Origin: Acidobacteriota bacterium
GTDB lineage: Bacteria; Acidobacteriota; Thermoanaerobaculia; Gp7-AA8
Direction of reading: 5' to 3'
Assembly (NCBI GenBank): GCA_021325515.1
Contig: JAJPHC010000035.1
Coordinates: 62,001-126,000 of the forward strand
Length of the DNA stretch: 64,000 bases
Position numbers and translations under genes: made by a program. How positions within the stretch are numbered: the stretch's first letter is position 1; each line of letters opens with the position of its first letter. Under the pieces are notes generated by a model. The model was not told the origin of the DNA and searched no databases. It saw only the letters and a program-made list of their open reading frames with translations. This document shows positions 17,724 through 26,855 of the stretch, piece after piece.

Positions 17724-18383
17724 ATGATGATTCAGCGCATGTCACCCGCCTCTCTTCCGACCCGTGCGCGTTGGACCGCTCCGAACGCCGACGCCTCGAT
17801 CGACGCGTATTTTTCCGCGGATGTGGAGACCGATGGCCCGATCCCCGGTCCGTACTCGATGCTCTCGTTCGCCCTCGTTCATGCAGGGACTTTCGACGGC
17901 TTCGAGTACACCCGTCCAGAGCGGTTGGAAGCGACCACCTTCTACAGCGAGCTCAAACCGATCTCCGAGCATTTCGAACCGGAGGCGCTCGCCGTGAATG
18001 GACTCGATCGAAACCGCCTGCTGCGGGAAGGCGCCGATCCCCGGGAAGCGCTGACCAAAGCGGCTGAATGGGTCCGCCACGTCGCCGCCGGCCGGCGGCC
18101 GATCCTCGTCGCCTATCCACTCAGCTTCGACTGGAGCTGGATGTACTGGTACTTCGTCAACTTCTCGAAGTCGGGATCGCCGTTCAACCACTCCGGGTGC
18201 TTCGATTTGAAAACCGCGTACGCAATCAAGGCCGGCGTGCCGATCGCGCGCGCAGGCCGGGACCAGATGAGGCACGACCTGCTTCCCGATCGTCCCCACA
18301 CGCACAACGCGCTCGACGACGCCATCCAGCAGGCGGAACTCTTCGCCAACGTCTTCGAATGGAAGCGGGATGACGGCGGCTGA
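17724..18383 (+). CDS. DEDDh-type 3'-5' exonuclease
   Basis: The 219-residue protein has the exonuclease fold. The first acidic motif is YFSADVETDGPIPG and the last is HTHNALDDAIQQAELF, giving the H and D of a DEDDh nuclease. A middle acidic region, LVAYPLSFDWSWMYWYF, has an Asp at the expected place. It is short, like oligoribonuclease or DnaQ-type proofreaders, but with long insertions. Its stop overlaps the start of the nucleotidyltransferase gene by 14 bases, so the two are co-translated and probably act on a common nucleic acid. An AGGAGG lies upstream of the first ATG. Confidence 0.75.
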   Translation: MMIQRMSPASLPTRARWTAPNADASIDAYFSADVETDGPIPGPYSMLSFALVHAGTFDGFEYTRPERLEATTFYSELKPISEHFEPEALAVNGLDRNRLLREGADPREALTKAAEWVRHVAAGRRPILVAYPLSFDWSWMYWYFVNFSKSGSPFNHSGCFDLKTAYAIKAGVPIARAGRDQMRHDLLPDRPHTHNALDDAIQQAELFANVFEWKRDDGG

Positions 18384-19350
18384 AGAGTTTCTGGCCCTTC
18401 GCAAGGCGGAAACAGATGAGCGCTTTCGCAGACTCGAAGAGCGTCTCCAATCCATGGAACCGCTCGCCGGCGACTTCGCAACCGTCTACGCAACCGGATC
18501 CTTCGGCCGCGGCGAAGCATCACGCGATAGCGACCTCGATGTCTTCATTCTCATCGACACCGATGACGATGGCCGGAGGAAGCTCACGAACCTCGACGCA
18601 ATCCAGTTGCAGGCCGCGCTGATCAAATGTGCCGCCGACGAAGGCTTCGAGGCCTTTTCCGACGATGGCAAATATCTCGAGCCTCATTCCATCAAGGACA
18701 TGATCGAAAAGCTCGGCAGCCGCGACGACGACTACGAGAACCTCTTCACCGCCCGCATGCTGCTCCTGCTCGAGAGCCGCCCGCTTCTCGGCGTGAGCAC
18801 CTACGAGCGCGCCATCGACCGCGTGCTGGCCGAGTACTGGCGAGATTTCCCGCAGAACGCCGGCCGCTTCCTTCCGATCTACCTCACCAACGACCTCATT
18901 CGGTACTGGAAAGTTCTCTGCCTCAATTACGAGGAGCGAACAAGGCGCGCAGAAAACCCGAACAAACGGCGTCTGACCAACTACAAGCTGAAGCACAGCC
19001 GGTTACTCACCTGCTACTCGGCGCTCGTGTACTTCTGCCATCTGCTGGAGAGCACGAACACAATCACTCCGGAGCTTGCGCGCCAGATGACGAAGCTCAC
19101 ACCGACCGAGCGGCTCCGTGCACTGCGCACGAATTCATCGGTCGCGAGTCTTGTCGACGACATCCTGGCGCTCTACGTCGAGTTCCTGAAGAGCGTCGAC
19201 GCACCAAAGCAGGAGCTACTGGCACGCTTTGACGATCCGGAGTACCGGGGCGTGCGTCGCGACTCCGGACAGAATTTCGGAGACTTGATGTTCAAGCTCC
19301 TGACGGACATCGGATCACCGACGAAACTCCTTCGCTATCTCGTCGTGTGA
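18370..19350 (+). CDS. Pol-beta superfamily nucleotidyltransferase
   Basis: The 326-residue product carries the nucleotidyltransferase signature YATGSFGRGEASRDSDLDVF (GS followed by DxD) near residue 40. The rest is alpha-helical with basic patches (ENPNKRRLTNYKLKHSRLL), resembling a nucleic-acid or protein-binding module. The acceptor of the nucleotide is unknown; tRNA, RNA ends, a protein or a second messenger are all possible. It overlaps the exonuclease gene by 14 bases. No effector gene typical of a defence island follows, so I do not call it a CD-NTase. Confidence 0.72.
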   Translation: MTAAEEFLALRKAETDERFRRLEERLQSMEPLAGDFATVYATGSFGRGEASRDSDLDVFILIDTDDDGRRKLTNLDAIQLQAALIKCAADEGFEAFSDDGKYLEPHSIKDMIEKLGSRDDDYENLFTARMLLLLESRPLLGVSTYERAIDRVLAEYWRDFPQNAGRFLPIYLTNDLIRYWKVLCLNYEERTRRAENPNKRRLTNYKLKHSRLLTCYSALVYFCHLLESTNTITPELARQMTKLTPTERLRALRTNSSVASLVDDILALYVEFLKSVDAPKQELLARFDDPEYRGVRRDSGQNFGDLMFKLLTDIGSPTKLLRYLVV

Positions 19351-19494
19351 CCCGCACTTCCCTCGCCCCGCCCACGTCCGGATTCCGCACATCTCTCCAA
19401 ATCCGAACGGCGCTCCCAACGCGATCCCCTTGAAAAACTTGTACATACGCGTGGCATGCCGTTCGCCCTTTTCTGCCGGCGGGAGGTCACCACG

Positions 19495-20175
19495 ATGTTC
19501 GAATCTCTTCCGCCCGCAATCGCCGTCCTGAGGCCGTGTGTCGCCTGCCGCGTTCCGTTCGACCTCGCGCACGCGGACTTCTGCGCGTGTCTCGCAACCG
19601 ATCGCACGTTCCGCTGTCCCGGCTGCGGATGCTGCGCGTGCGATCAACCGCTCGGCGCGCGCAACGAGTTCTGGGGGAGCGCGCCGCGCGTGCTCTGGGA
19701 ACGGCGGCGCGAGCAGGCCGTCACTGCCGAGAGGCAGTTGCAGGCGCTCGATCGCAACTCGGTGAAGAGGCCCGTCGCGCTGATCATCGACGACGATCCG
19801 CGCATCCTCATGCAGGCCGCCGCCGCGCTCCGCCGCCTCGGCTTCTCCACCATCGAGCTCGACCGCCCCGGCGCCGCGGCGCAGATCGCGCGCATGGTCG
19901 TCCCCGAGCTCGTGCTCACCGACGCCCTGATGCCGCGCCTCGATGGCCGCGAGCTTTGCCGGCAACTGAAGACGGATCCGGAGACGAGCTCGATCCGAGT
20001 CATCGTGATGTCGTCGCTCTACAAGGGAACCGTCCATCGCAACGAGGCCTTCAAGAAGTTTCTCGTCGACGAATTTCTCGAGAAGCCTGTGCGATTCGCC
20101 GTACTGCGCGATGCGGTTCAGCGGCTCGTGCCGGATGCACTGGCGGCGGGCGAAGAGCGGACGACCGCATCCTGA
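19495..20175 (+). CDS. Response regulator with N-terminal Cys-rich zinc-ribbon-like segment
   Basis: The 226-residue protein has a C-terminal receiver domain: ALIIDDDPRILMQAAAAL, then the phospho-acceptor in LVLTDALMPRLDGRELCRQL and a conserved Lys in FLEKPVRF. The first 60 residues contain paired cysteines (CVACRVPFD, FCACLATD, CPGCGCCACDQP), likely a double zinc site. There is no DNA-binding output. I prefer the ATG at 19495, which follows GGGAGG; the ORF track starts at 19456. It faces, and overlaps by 58 bases, the histidine-kinase gene of the B12 cluster, which may be its partner. Confidence 0.82.
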   Translation: MFESLPPAIAVLRPCVACRVPFDLAHADFCACLATDRTFRCPGCGCCACDQPLGARNEFWGSAPRVLWERRREQAVTAERQLQALDRNSVKRPVALIIDDDPRILMQAAAALRRLGFSTIELDRPGAAAQIARMVVPELVLTDALMPRLDGRELCRQLKTDPETSSIRVIVMSSLYKGTVHRNEAFKKFLVDEFLEKPVRFAVLRDAVQRLVPDALAAGEERTTAS

Positions 20176-21353
20176 TCATCCGCTGCGATCGACGGCAGCC
20201 GGATCGTGAACGTCGATCCCGCGCCCGGCTCGCTCGCGACCTCGATGCGCCCCGCATGCGCGTCGATGATCTTCCGCACGATGGCGAGGCCGAGGCCGGT
20301 GTTCGGTTCGCCGGAGGTGGACTTCGAGCTCAGTTTCTCGAACGGGCGAAAGAGACGCGACTGCTCGTCCGGCGCGATCCCGACGCCGCGATCGCGCACC
20401 TCCACCACGCACTCCCGCGCCTCTCCCCTCACGACCACATCGACTGGTTCACCGGGATACGAAAACTTCAGCGCATTCGAGACGAGGTTGTTGAGGAGCT
20501 GATCGATCTTCCCCGCATCGGCGCGCACGATCGCCGCCTCGGGTGATTTCTCGAGCCGGAGCTCGATCGACTTTCGCGCGGCCTGATGGCGCAGCATCGC
20601 GACCGAGCGCGAGGCCGCGTCGTTGAGATCGACCGGCGCGAGGTCGAGGCGGAACGTTCCCGCCTCGATCGCCGAGACGTCGAGAATCTCGTTGACGAGC
20701 GACGTCATTCCGCGCGCCATCAGCGCGATCTCGCTCGCCAGCGACATCGTCTCCGCATCGGGCTGCGCCAGATCGAGAATGTTCTCCGCGAAGACGAGGA
20801 TGCAGCCGATCGGATTGCGCAGATCGTGCGCGGCGATGCCGATGAAGCGGTTCTTCTCTTCGTTGAGCCGCATCAGCTCGAGGGCCTGCTGTTCCAGGCG
20901 GATGTTCGCGCGCTCGAGCTCGCGCTTCTGAATCGCCAGCTCGCGATGAAGCGTGCTGAGCTCATTGTTGACCTGCGACAGCTCCGCGTAGAGCCGGTGC
21001 GTCTCCTGCGCGTCGCTCGTCGCCAGCGTCTCGAACCAGCGGCGCAGCAAGCGCGCGCGCGGATCGTCCATCGCCGCGAGCCATTCCACCGCATCGGCAT
21101 CGCGCTCCGCTGCGATCACGAGCGCCCGCTCCTCGCGCGCGCACGCCGCGAACCGGAGTGCGGTGCCCTGCACCTCGATGCTCCTGCCGGCGGCGAAACC
21201 GAGGCTGGAGAGCTCGGCGAGAAACGCAGCGGCGGCGGGCGCTGCCGGCGCTTCGAAGAGATCGAGCAGATGCGATCCGCACGCGATCGCTTCGCCGCGC
21301 CAGACGTGCGCGATGCGCAGTCCCGCATCGCACTCGAACGCGAGCAGCGTCAT
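20118..21353 (-). CDS. Histidine kinase of the B12 cluster
   Basis: The 411-residue soluble kinase has a small N-terminal PAS-like region (1-110), a coiled coil (about 120-170) and a HisKA domain with FIGIAAHDLRNPIGCILVF. The HATPase domain shows LLNNLVSNALKFSYPG, VRDRGVGIAPDE and NTGLGLAIVRKII. The ORF track runs upstream to 21833; the ATG at 21353 is the start because it overlaps the TGA of the B12-binding gene in an ATGA. Tight coupling implies the B12 protein is its sensory input. No transmembrane segment is seen. Confidence 0.88.
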   Translation of the reverse strand: MTLLAFECDAGLRIAHVWRGEAIACGSHLLDLFEAPAAPAAAAFLAELSSLGFAAGRSIEVQGTALRFAACAREERALVIAAERDADAVEWLAAMDDPRARLLRRWFETLATSDAQETHRLYAELSQVNNELSTLHRELAIQKRELERANIRLEQQALELMRLNEEKNRFIGIAAHDLRNPIGCILVFAENILDLAQPDAETMSLASEIALMARGMTSLVNEILDVSAIEAGTFRLDLAPVDLNDAASRSVAMLRHQAARKSIELRLEKSPEAAIVRADAGKIDQLLNNLVSNALKFSYPGEPVDVVVRGEARECVVEVRDRGVGIAPDEQSRLFRPFEKLSSKSTSGEPNTGLGLAIVRKIIDAHAGRIEVASEPGAGSTFTIRLPSIAADDQDAVVRSSPAASASGTSR

Positions 21354-22402
21354 GCGACGAGCCTTCCCGCGGCTTCGACTGCATCGCGCGCGTTGCCGGC
21401 GGAGGCATCGGCGCCGACGCGCTTCCAGAGCGACGGCTCGATGCGGAACGGCGCGCCTCCGACGAGGATCGGCACGCCGCGCATCTGCGGATGATCGCGA
21501 ATCGCGCCGATGACGCGCTCGGTCTCCGCGACGTGCGGCGTCAGCGTCGTCGATAGTGCGATGACGTTCGCGCGCGTGCGCACGGCGGCATCGACGATCG
21601 ACGATGCGGGAACGTTCGCGCCGAGATAATGCGTGGCCCATCCCGACAGCTCGAGCAGATCGCTCACGATGCGCAGGCCGATCTCGTGCAGCTCGTCGCC
21701 GACGCAGGCGGCAACGATGCGCCGCTCGCCCGCGGGCGACTCCATGACGCGAGCGAACAACTGCGACATCACGAGCTGCGTCGCGGCGGAGCTGTAGTGT
21801 TCCTGCGCGACGCTGATCCGGTTGGCCTGCCACATCCGGCCGACCTCGATCTGCGCGCGCTCGAGCACATCGAGATAGATCGACGGCAGCGTCATCCCGT
21901 CGTCGAGCGCGGAGAAGACGATGCTCATCGCGCTTCTGCGATCGCCGCCGAGGACGGCGCGCAGATAGCGCGCGGTAACGCTTTCGCGCTCGCGGCCATC
22001 CAGCAGGAGCTCGAGGGAATCGGGGAGCGACGCGAATCGCGCGATCGCGCCGCCGGTCACGTTGCGAATCTCATCCGCGATCTCCGGCGGCGCATCTTCG
22101 GTGGCGCACTCGCTGATGAGATCGAGATTGAGGCGGAGATCTTCGGCCGGCACGCCGCGGCTGGCGAGCATGATCTTCGCCCAGCCGATGTAATCGACGA
22201 AGAGTTGCGGCGCGCCGTGGCGCACGGCCTGCGCGAGGAAGCGCAGATGGAAGGCCGCATCGGCGTTGCAGTGCGCGCGGCCGGCGGGGCCATAGCGCTC
22301 GGCGAGACGCACGTTGCGCTGGAACTGGCGCTCGGTGATGGCAGCGGCGAGTTGCGGAATGCGATCCGAAAGGAAAGCAGCGGCGTCGCGGTCGCTCGAC
22401 AT
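21350..22402 (-). CDS. Cobalamin (B12)-binding sensor protein with Wx9EH motif
   Basis: The 350-residue product has an N-terminal helical region, a four-helix B12-binding cap (about 130-215) and a Rossmann-like B12-binding domain (about 220-350). The cap contains WQANRISVAQEH, exactly the Wx9EH pattern of CarH-type adenosylcobalamin photoreceptors. The base-on/His-on loop reads GDELHEIGLRIVSDLLELSG, with the cobalt-ligand His. There is no DNA-binding or methyltransferase domain. It overlaps the kinase gene by four bases and follows two signalling genes. It is likely a stand-alone light or B12 sensor feeding a phosphorelay; the light role is inference. Confidence 0.85.
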   Translation of the reverse strand: MSSDRDAAAFLSDRIPQLAAAITERQFQRNVRLAERYGPAGRAHCNADAAFHLRFLAQAVRHGAPQLFVDYIGWAKIMLASRGVPAEDLRLNLDLISECATEDAPPEIADEIRNVTGGAIARFASLPDSLELLLDGRERESVTARYLRAVLGGDRRSAMSIVFSALDDGMTLPSIYLDVLERAQIEVGRMWQANRISVAQEHYSSAATQLVMSQLFARVMESPAGERRIVAACVGDELHEIGLRIVSDLLELSGWATHYLGANVPASSIVDAAVRTRANVIALSTTLTPHVAETERVIGAIRDHPQMRGVPILVGGAPFRIEPSLWKRVGADASAGNARDAVEAAGRLVA

Positions 22403-22405
22403 GTT

Positions 22406-23005
22406 CTACCTCGCAATCGATTTGAAGAGACGGACTTTCGTGGCGGTGGGATCGAGGCGGAGGCCGCGCGGGATGCCGCTGTGCGCCTCGCGATAGAGGT
22501 GGCTGTGGTGCCAGCTCTCGAATGCCTGCGCGTCCGACCACGCGGTCAGCAGCCAGAACTCGTTCGGATCCTCGCTGGGAGAGATCACATGAAACTCGCG
22601 GAAGCCGGCTTCGGAATCGACGTGGTGCGGCCGCTCGCGAAACGCCTGCGCGACGGAAGCGGACATCCCATTCGCAACGCGAAACGTGCTGATGACGACG
22701 CAGCCATCCGCGGGCGGCGCGTCTGCCGTTGCTGCGAATCGCGCGCAGAAATCGCTTTCATCCGCGGCATCGTCGAGAAACACCGCCGCGACGCCGTGTG
22801 CGTTCACGCGGCTCGCGGCGCGATCGCGCGCGGCCGCGGAGGAACAGGCGACGGCGATGCAGTCGTAGTGCGTTGGAGCGAGGTCCGCATCCTCGGCGAG
22901 CGTGACGACGAGCCCGCGCTGCAGCGCCGCGGACGCGATGCGCAGGAGCCGCTCGCGGTCATCGCCGAGGAGGAGGAGCGTGGAGCGAGGAGGCAGCGCA
23001 TTCAT
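22406..23005 (-). CDS. Fusion of a degenerate receiver-like domain and an ABM (antibiotic biosynthesis monooxygenase) domain
   Basis: Residues 1-95 look like a receiver fold (TLLLLGDDRERLLRIASAAL) but lack a clear phospho-acceptor Asp. Residues 100-199 form a ferredoxin-like ABM/IsdG-type domain: FRVANGMSASVAQAFRERPH, then FWLLTAWSDAQAFESWHHSH. ABM domains can degrade haem or oxidise small aromatics, or simply bind ligands. The ATG overlaps the response-regulator stop in an ATGA, and the B12-sensor gene begins 3 bases after its stop. The position suggests a small-molecule input to the B12 relay. The combination is unusual. Confidence 0.75.
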   Translation of the reverse strand: MNALPPRSTLLLLGDDRERLLRIASAALQRGLVVTLAEDADLAPTHYDCIAVACSSAAARDRAASRVNAHGVAAVFLDDAADESDFCARFAATADAPPADGCVVISTFRVANGMSASVAQAFRERPHHVDSEAGFREFHVISPSEDPNEFWLLTAWSDAQAFESWHHSHLYREAHSGIPRGLRLDPTATKVRLFKSIAR

Positions 23006-23364
23006 GATGGCTCCAGAGGCGGCAGGCCGGTGATGCGGCGGATCTCCGGCACGAGCTCGCGCAAGTCGGTCTTGCAGAGGACGGGGACTCGCGTGGCGAG
23101 CGCATGCCCGACGAGATTGAAGCCGGTCACGAGGATGGTCTTGCGCGCGAGATCCTCGCGCGACTCGACGATCTGCAGCAGCGACGCCCCCTCGGGCCCC
23201 TCGACATGGAGGTCGAGGAGGAGGACATCGAACTCGCCGCGCGTGACGAGCGATTCAGCATCCGAGAGATTGTTCGCAGTGGTCGCGTCGAGCCCGAGCT
23301 TCTTCGCGATGGAGGCAAGAATCGAGCTCCAGTGTGGCTCGTCCTCGACAATGAGCGCCAGCAT
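23002..23364 (-). CDS. Stand-alone response regulator (receiver domain)
   Basis: The 120-residue protein is a lone receiver: ALIVEDEPHWSSILASIAKK with acidic residues, phospho-acceptor in VLLLDLHVEGPEG, the Thr switch in TILVTGFN and Lys in LCKTDLREL. No output domain is present. It is the first gene of a four-gene operon (receiver, receiver-ABM, B12 sensor, kinase). About 90 bases upstream lies a small dyad, GTAGT-GT-ACTAC (23445-23456), that could be an operator. It may shuttle phosphate between the kinase and other regulators. Confidence 0.88.
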   Translation of the reverse strand: MLALIVEDEPHWSSILASIAKKLGLDATTANNLSDAESLVTRGEFDVLLLDLHVEGPEGASLLQIVESREDLARKTILVTGFNLVGHALATRVPVLCKTDLRELVPEIRRITGLPPLEPS

Positions 23365-23628
23365 GATCGCTCCTCGCTTGAGAGCAGATCACTCGCAGGC
23401 CGCGAAGACGATCGTCGCTGTCGTGAGGGAGATGCCCGCAGGAGGTAGTGTACTACTGAGCTCGCCAGGGCATGGGTCTTCACACGCGCAAATTGAAGAC
23501 GACAATCGTTGGTCTGATTTCCCGAAGGCGTTACGCTAACCATTGACGGCGATGCCTATGCGAAGCGACCTATGGCCGGCAGCAAGACACGAAGCTCAGT
23601 TCAAGAAACGTAATGAGGTGTGCGTCGA

Positions 23629-24156
23629 GTGAGCCTCCGCGATGTGATCGTCACGGTCAATCAGATGGAGGCGGACGGCGTCATCGATCGCTATGCGATC
23701 GGCGGAGCGGTGGGGGCAACGTTCTATTTGGAACCGATTGCAACAGTCGATGCCGATATTTTCGTCGCGTTCAAGTCCGAGCCCGGCAAACTGCTCATTA
23801 CGTTGGAGCCTATACTCGATTACCTGCGCTCGAGAGGCTGCTTCATGAAGGATGAGTACGTCATGATCGGCGATTGGCCTGTGCAGTTCCTGGCGCCGAC
23901 CAGTCGGCTCGTCGAGGAAGCTTTGGACACAGCGGTCGAAATTGATGTCGAGGGCGAGAGTGCGAGAGTGTTCCGCGCCGAGCACCTTGCCGCAATCGCT
24001 CTGCAAACAGGTCGCGCGAAGGACAAAGCGCGCCTCTTGCAGTTCCTCGAGCAAGGAGAGCTCGACAGAAACCGCTTTCACGAAATCCTGGAGCATCACA
24101 GCCTCGTTGATGCATGGAACAGGTTTGAACGACAATTCTTGAAGAACGAGCAATGA
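23629..24156 (+). CDS. Nucleotidyltransferase-fold protein, possible toxin-type partner
   Basis: The product (175 residues from GTG 23629; the ORF track uses GTG 23620) shows YAIGGAVGATFYLEP followed by TVDADIFVAF, a minimal nucleotidyltransferase GG...DxD-like core. It then has helices rich in acidic residues. GAGGTG lies 8 bases before GTG 23629. Its stop overlaps the ATG of a 57-residue basic protein gene. Such two-gene units are often toxin-antitoxin or AbiE-like modules, but I cannot prove either role. An isolated monocistronic unit next to uvrA fits a small mobile cassette. Confidence 0.65.
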   Translation: MSLRDVIVTVNQMEADGVIDRYAIGGAVGATFYLEPIATVDADIFVAFKSEPGKLLITLEPILDYLRSRGCFMKDEYVMIGDWPVQFLAPTSRLVEEALDTAVEIDVEGESARVFRAEHLAAIALQTGRAKDKARLLQFLEQGELDRNRFHEILEHHSLVDAWNRFERQFLKNEQ

Positions 24157-24326
24157 ATCACTTCCCTCAGAAAGTCGTCGACAGCAAGCGCGCCTTCCGG
24201 CGTGAGCTTGCCGCGAAACCCATCGGCGAAAAGCTGAGGATTCTGGACAGAATGCGCGAGCGGGAGGCGACGATCCGTCGTGCCGCAGCCGCACTCAAGA
24301 CAAACCGAACAAAGGCGCGCGAGTGA
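24153..24326 (+). CDS. Small basic helical protein, candidate partner of the upstream nucleotidyltransferase
   Basis: This 57-residue gene is too short for the ORF track. It starts in an ATGA overlap with the preceding gene and encodes FPQKVVDSKRAFRRELAAKP then KLRILDRMREREATIRRAAA. It is rich in Arg, Lys and Ala, with a long predicted helix. The overlap with the upstream gene strongly suggests that it is real and that the proteins act together. No known family was recognised. Confidence 0.55.
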   Translation: MNHFPQKVVDSKRAFRRELAAKPIGEKLRILDRMREREATIRRAAAALKTNRTKARE

Positions 24327-24356
24327 TCAGTTGATGAATCGCGACTGACGCGCCCC

Positions 24357-26846
24357 TCAACTCGCCGCGAGGTATCGCGCTGTCCTGCTCTCCCTCGCCT
24401 GCGCGACCTCCGCCGGCGTTCCGGCGGCGACGATCCTTCCGCCTTCCTCGCCGGCGCCGGGGCCCATGTCGATCACCCAGTCGCTCGCGGCGATCACGCT
24501 CATGTCGTGCTCCACCACGATCACCGTGTTCCCTGCATCGACCAAACCGGCGAGTTGCGCCATCAGCTTCTCCACATCCGCCGGATGCAATCCCGTCGTC
24601 GGCTCGTCGAGCACGTACAACGTGTCGCCGCGGCCGGCGCGCTGCAGCTCCGCCGCAAGCTTGATGCGCTGCGCCTCGCCGCCCGACAACTCCGTCGCCG
24701 GCTGGCCGAGGCGCAGATAGCCGAGGCCGACTTCGCGCAGCACAGTCAGCGCGCGCCGCACCTGCGGCTCCTCCGCGAAAAACTCCCACGCCGCATCCAC
24801 CGTCATCGCCAGCACCTCGGCGATGTTCTTCCCGCGATACGCGATCTCCAGCGTCTGCTCGTTGTAGCGCGCACCACGGCACGCGGGACACGGCGCATAC
24901 ACGCTCGGCAGAAAGAGCAGCTCCACCATCACGAAGCCTTCTCCCTCGCACGTCTCGCATCGCCCCTTCGCCACATTGAATGAGAAGCGCCCCGCATCGT
25001 AGCGCCGCGCGCGCGCCGCTTTCGTCGATGCGAACAATTTGCGCACCGCATCAAAGAGCCCGGTGTACGTCGCGAGATTCGAGCGCGGCGTTCTGCCGAT
25101 CGGCTTCTGATCGACGCGCACCAGCCGCCGGATCGTCTCCAGCCCCGCCACGATCTCCCCTCCCTCCGTCACCACGCGCTTCTCCAGCCAGTCGTGCTCC
25201 TCTTCATCTTCATCGATCGCATGCCCGAGCCGCTCCGACACGAGCTCGACGAGCAACTGGCTCACGAGCGTCGACTTCCCCGATCCCGACACGCCGGTGA
25301 CACTCGTGAAGACGCCGAGCGGAAATTGCGCGTCGAGCGCGCGCACGTTGTTGCGCGTCGCCCCTTCGATGCGCAGCCATCCGCGCGGCGCACGCGGCCG
25401 GTGCGGCGCCGCTCTCCGCTCGCCGAAGAGATACGCCCGCGTGCGCGACTCCTTCACCCGCTTCAATCCCTCCGGCGGACCGCTGTAGAGGATTTCCCCT
25501 CCATGCTCGCCGGCGAGCGGCCCGACGTCGACGATCCAGTCGGCGTGACGGATCACATCGAGCTCGTGCTCGACGACGAAGAGCGAATTGCCCGCCGCCT
25601 TCAGCTTGTCGAGCGCGGAGAGGAGAGCCTCCGTGTCCGCCGGATGCAATCCCGCCGACGGCTCGTCGAGCACGTAGACGACGCCGAACAGATTCGAGCG
25701 GACCTGCGTCGCGAGGCGGAGGCGCTGCAGCTCGCCCGGCGAAAGCGTCGGCGTGCTCCGCTCCAGCGACAGATAGCCGAGGCCGAGATCGAGGAGGATC
25801 TCGAGCCGCGCGGCGAGATCGCAGGCGATGCGATGCACGACGAGGTCGTGCGCCTCCTCGCGATCGTGACTCGCGGCGCGCACGCGCGCATACGGCGCGA
25901 TGATCTCCGCGAGCTGCCGCAGCGGCAGCGCCGACAGCGCGGCGATGTCGTATCCGGCGAAGGTGACCGAGAGCGACTCGCGCCGCAAACGCTTCCCTCC
26001 GCAAAGCGGACAATCGGCGCCGAGCATGTAACGCGACACGCGCTTCTTCATCAGCGGGCTGTGCGACGTCGCGAATGTGTGGAGCACGTAACGCCGCGCG
26101 CTGCTGAACGTCCCCATGTAGCTCGGCTCCTCCTTCCGCCGGCGCGCGCGCCGCGTCTCCTCCGGCGTGTAGCCCGCATACACAGGAACGGTTGGTGTTT
26201 CCTCGGTGAAGAGAATCCATTCGCGGTCTTTCGCCGGCAGCTCGCGCCAGGGGCGATCGACGTCGTAGCCGAGGCTGACGAGGATGTCGCGAAGATTCTG
26301 GCCGTGCCACGCGGGAGGCCACGCGGCGATCGCACGCTCGCGAATCGTCAGCGACGGATCGGGCACCATCGACTCTTCGGTGACGGTGTAGACGCGGCCG
26401 AGCCCATGGCACTCCGGACATGCTCCCTCCGGCGTGTTCGGCGAGAACGACTCGGCGTAGAGCAGCGGCTGGTTCTTCGGATACTCACCGGCGCGCGAGT
26501 ACAACATGCGCAGCAGATTCGAGAGCGTCGTGACGCTGCCGACCGACGAGCGCGTGCTCGCTCCTCCGCGCTGCTGCTGCAGCGCGACGGCCGGCGGCAG
26601 ACCGTCGATCTCATCGACGTCCGGCACCTGCATCTGATTGAAGAGCCGCCGCGCGTAGGGCGACACCGATTCGAGATACCGCCGCTGCGCCTCGGCATAC
26701 AGCGTCCCGAACGCGAGCGACGACTTCCCCGAACCGGAGACGCCGGTGAAGACGACCAGCGCATCGCGCGGAATCTCGACGTCGATGTTCCTGAGGTTGT
26801 GCTCGCGAGCTCCGCGCACGCGCACGAATCGATGATCGCTGCTCAT
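24357..26846 (-). CDS. UvrA-type ABC ATPase, short paralogue
   Basis: The 829-residue protein is a UvrA-family excinuclease subunit with two ABC ATPase modules. Walker A motifs are [20 protein letters not shown] and [18 protein letters not shown] signatures are [13 protein letters not shown] (variant) and [17 protein letters not shown]. Zinc-finger cysteines appear in [31 protein letters not shown] and CPACRG. It is about 110 residues shorter than canonical UvrA and probably lacks part of the UvrB-binding region, like the UvrA2 paralogues. Those are linked to DNA damage or drug resistance. It has no uvrB or uvrC neighbour here. Confidence 0.88.
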   Translation of the reverse strand: MSSDHRFVRVRGAREHNLRNIDVEIPRDALVVFTGVSGSGKSSLAFGTLYAEAQRRYLESVSPYARRLFNQMQVPDVDEIDGLPPAVALQQQRGGASTRSSVGSVTTLSNLLRMLYSRAGEYPKNQPLLYAESFSPNTPEGACPECHGLGRVYTVTEESMVPDPSLTIRERAIAAWPPAWHGQNLRDILVSLGYDVDRPWRELPAKDREWILFTEETPTVPVYAGYTPEETRRARRRKEEPSYMGTFSSARRYVLHTFATSHSPLMKKRVSRYMLGADCPLCGGKRLRRESLSVTFAGYDIAALSALPLRQLAEIIAPYARVRAASHDREEAHDLVVHRIACDLAARLEILLDLGLGYLSLERSTPTLSPGELQRLRLATQVRSNLFGVVYVLDEPSAGLHPADTEALLSALDKLKAAGNSLFVVEHELDVIRHADWIVDVGPLAGEHGGEILYSGPPEGLKRVKESRTRAYLFGERRAAPHRPRAPRGWLRIEGATRNNVRALDAQFPLGVFTSVTGVSGSGKSTLVSQLLVELVSERLGHAIDEDEEEHDWLEKRVVTEGGEIVAGLETIRRLVRVDQKPIGRTPRSNLATYTGLFDAVRKLFASTKAARARRYDAGRFSFNVAKGRCETCEGEGFVMVELLFLPSVYAPCPACRGARYNEQTLEIAYRGKNIAEVLAMTVDAAWEFFAEEPQVRRALTVLREVGLGYLRLGQPATELSGGEAQRIKLAAELQRAGRGDTLYVLDEPTTGLHPADVEKLMAQLAGLVDAGNTVIVVEHDMSVIAASDWVIDMGPGAGEEGGRIVAAGTPAEVAQARESRTARYLAAS

Positions 26847-26855
26847 CGGATCGGC

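Noticed and set aside
18370-19350. CBASS-type CD-NTase defence system
   Set aside because: No effector, Cap-type or transmembrane gene follows, and the nucleotidyltransferase lacks features specific to CD-NTases that I could recognise.
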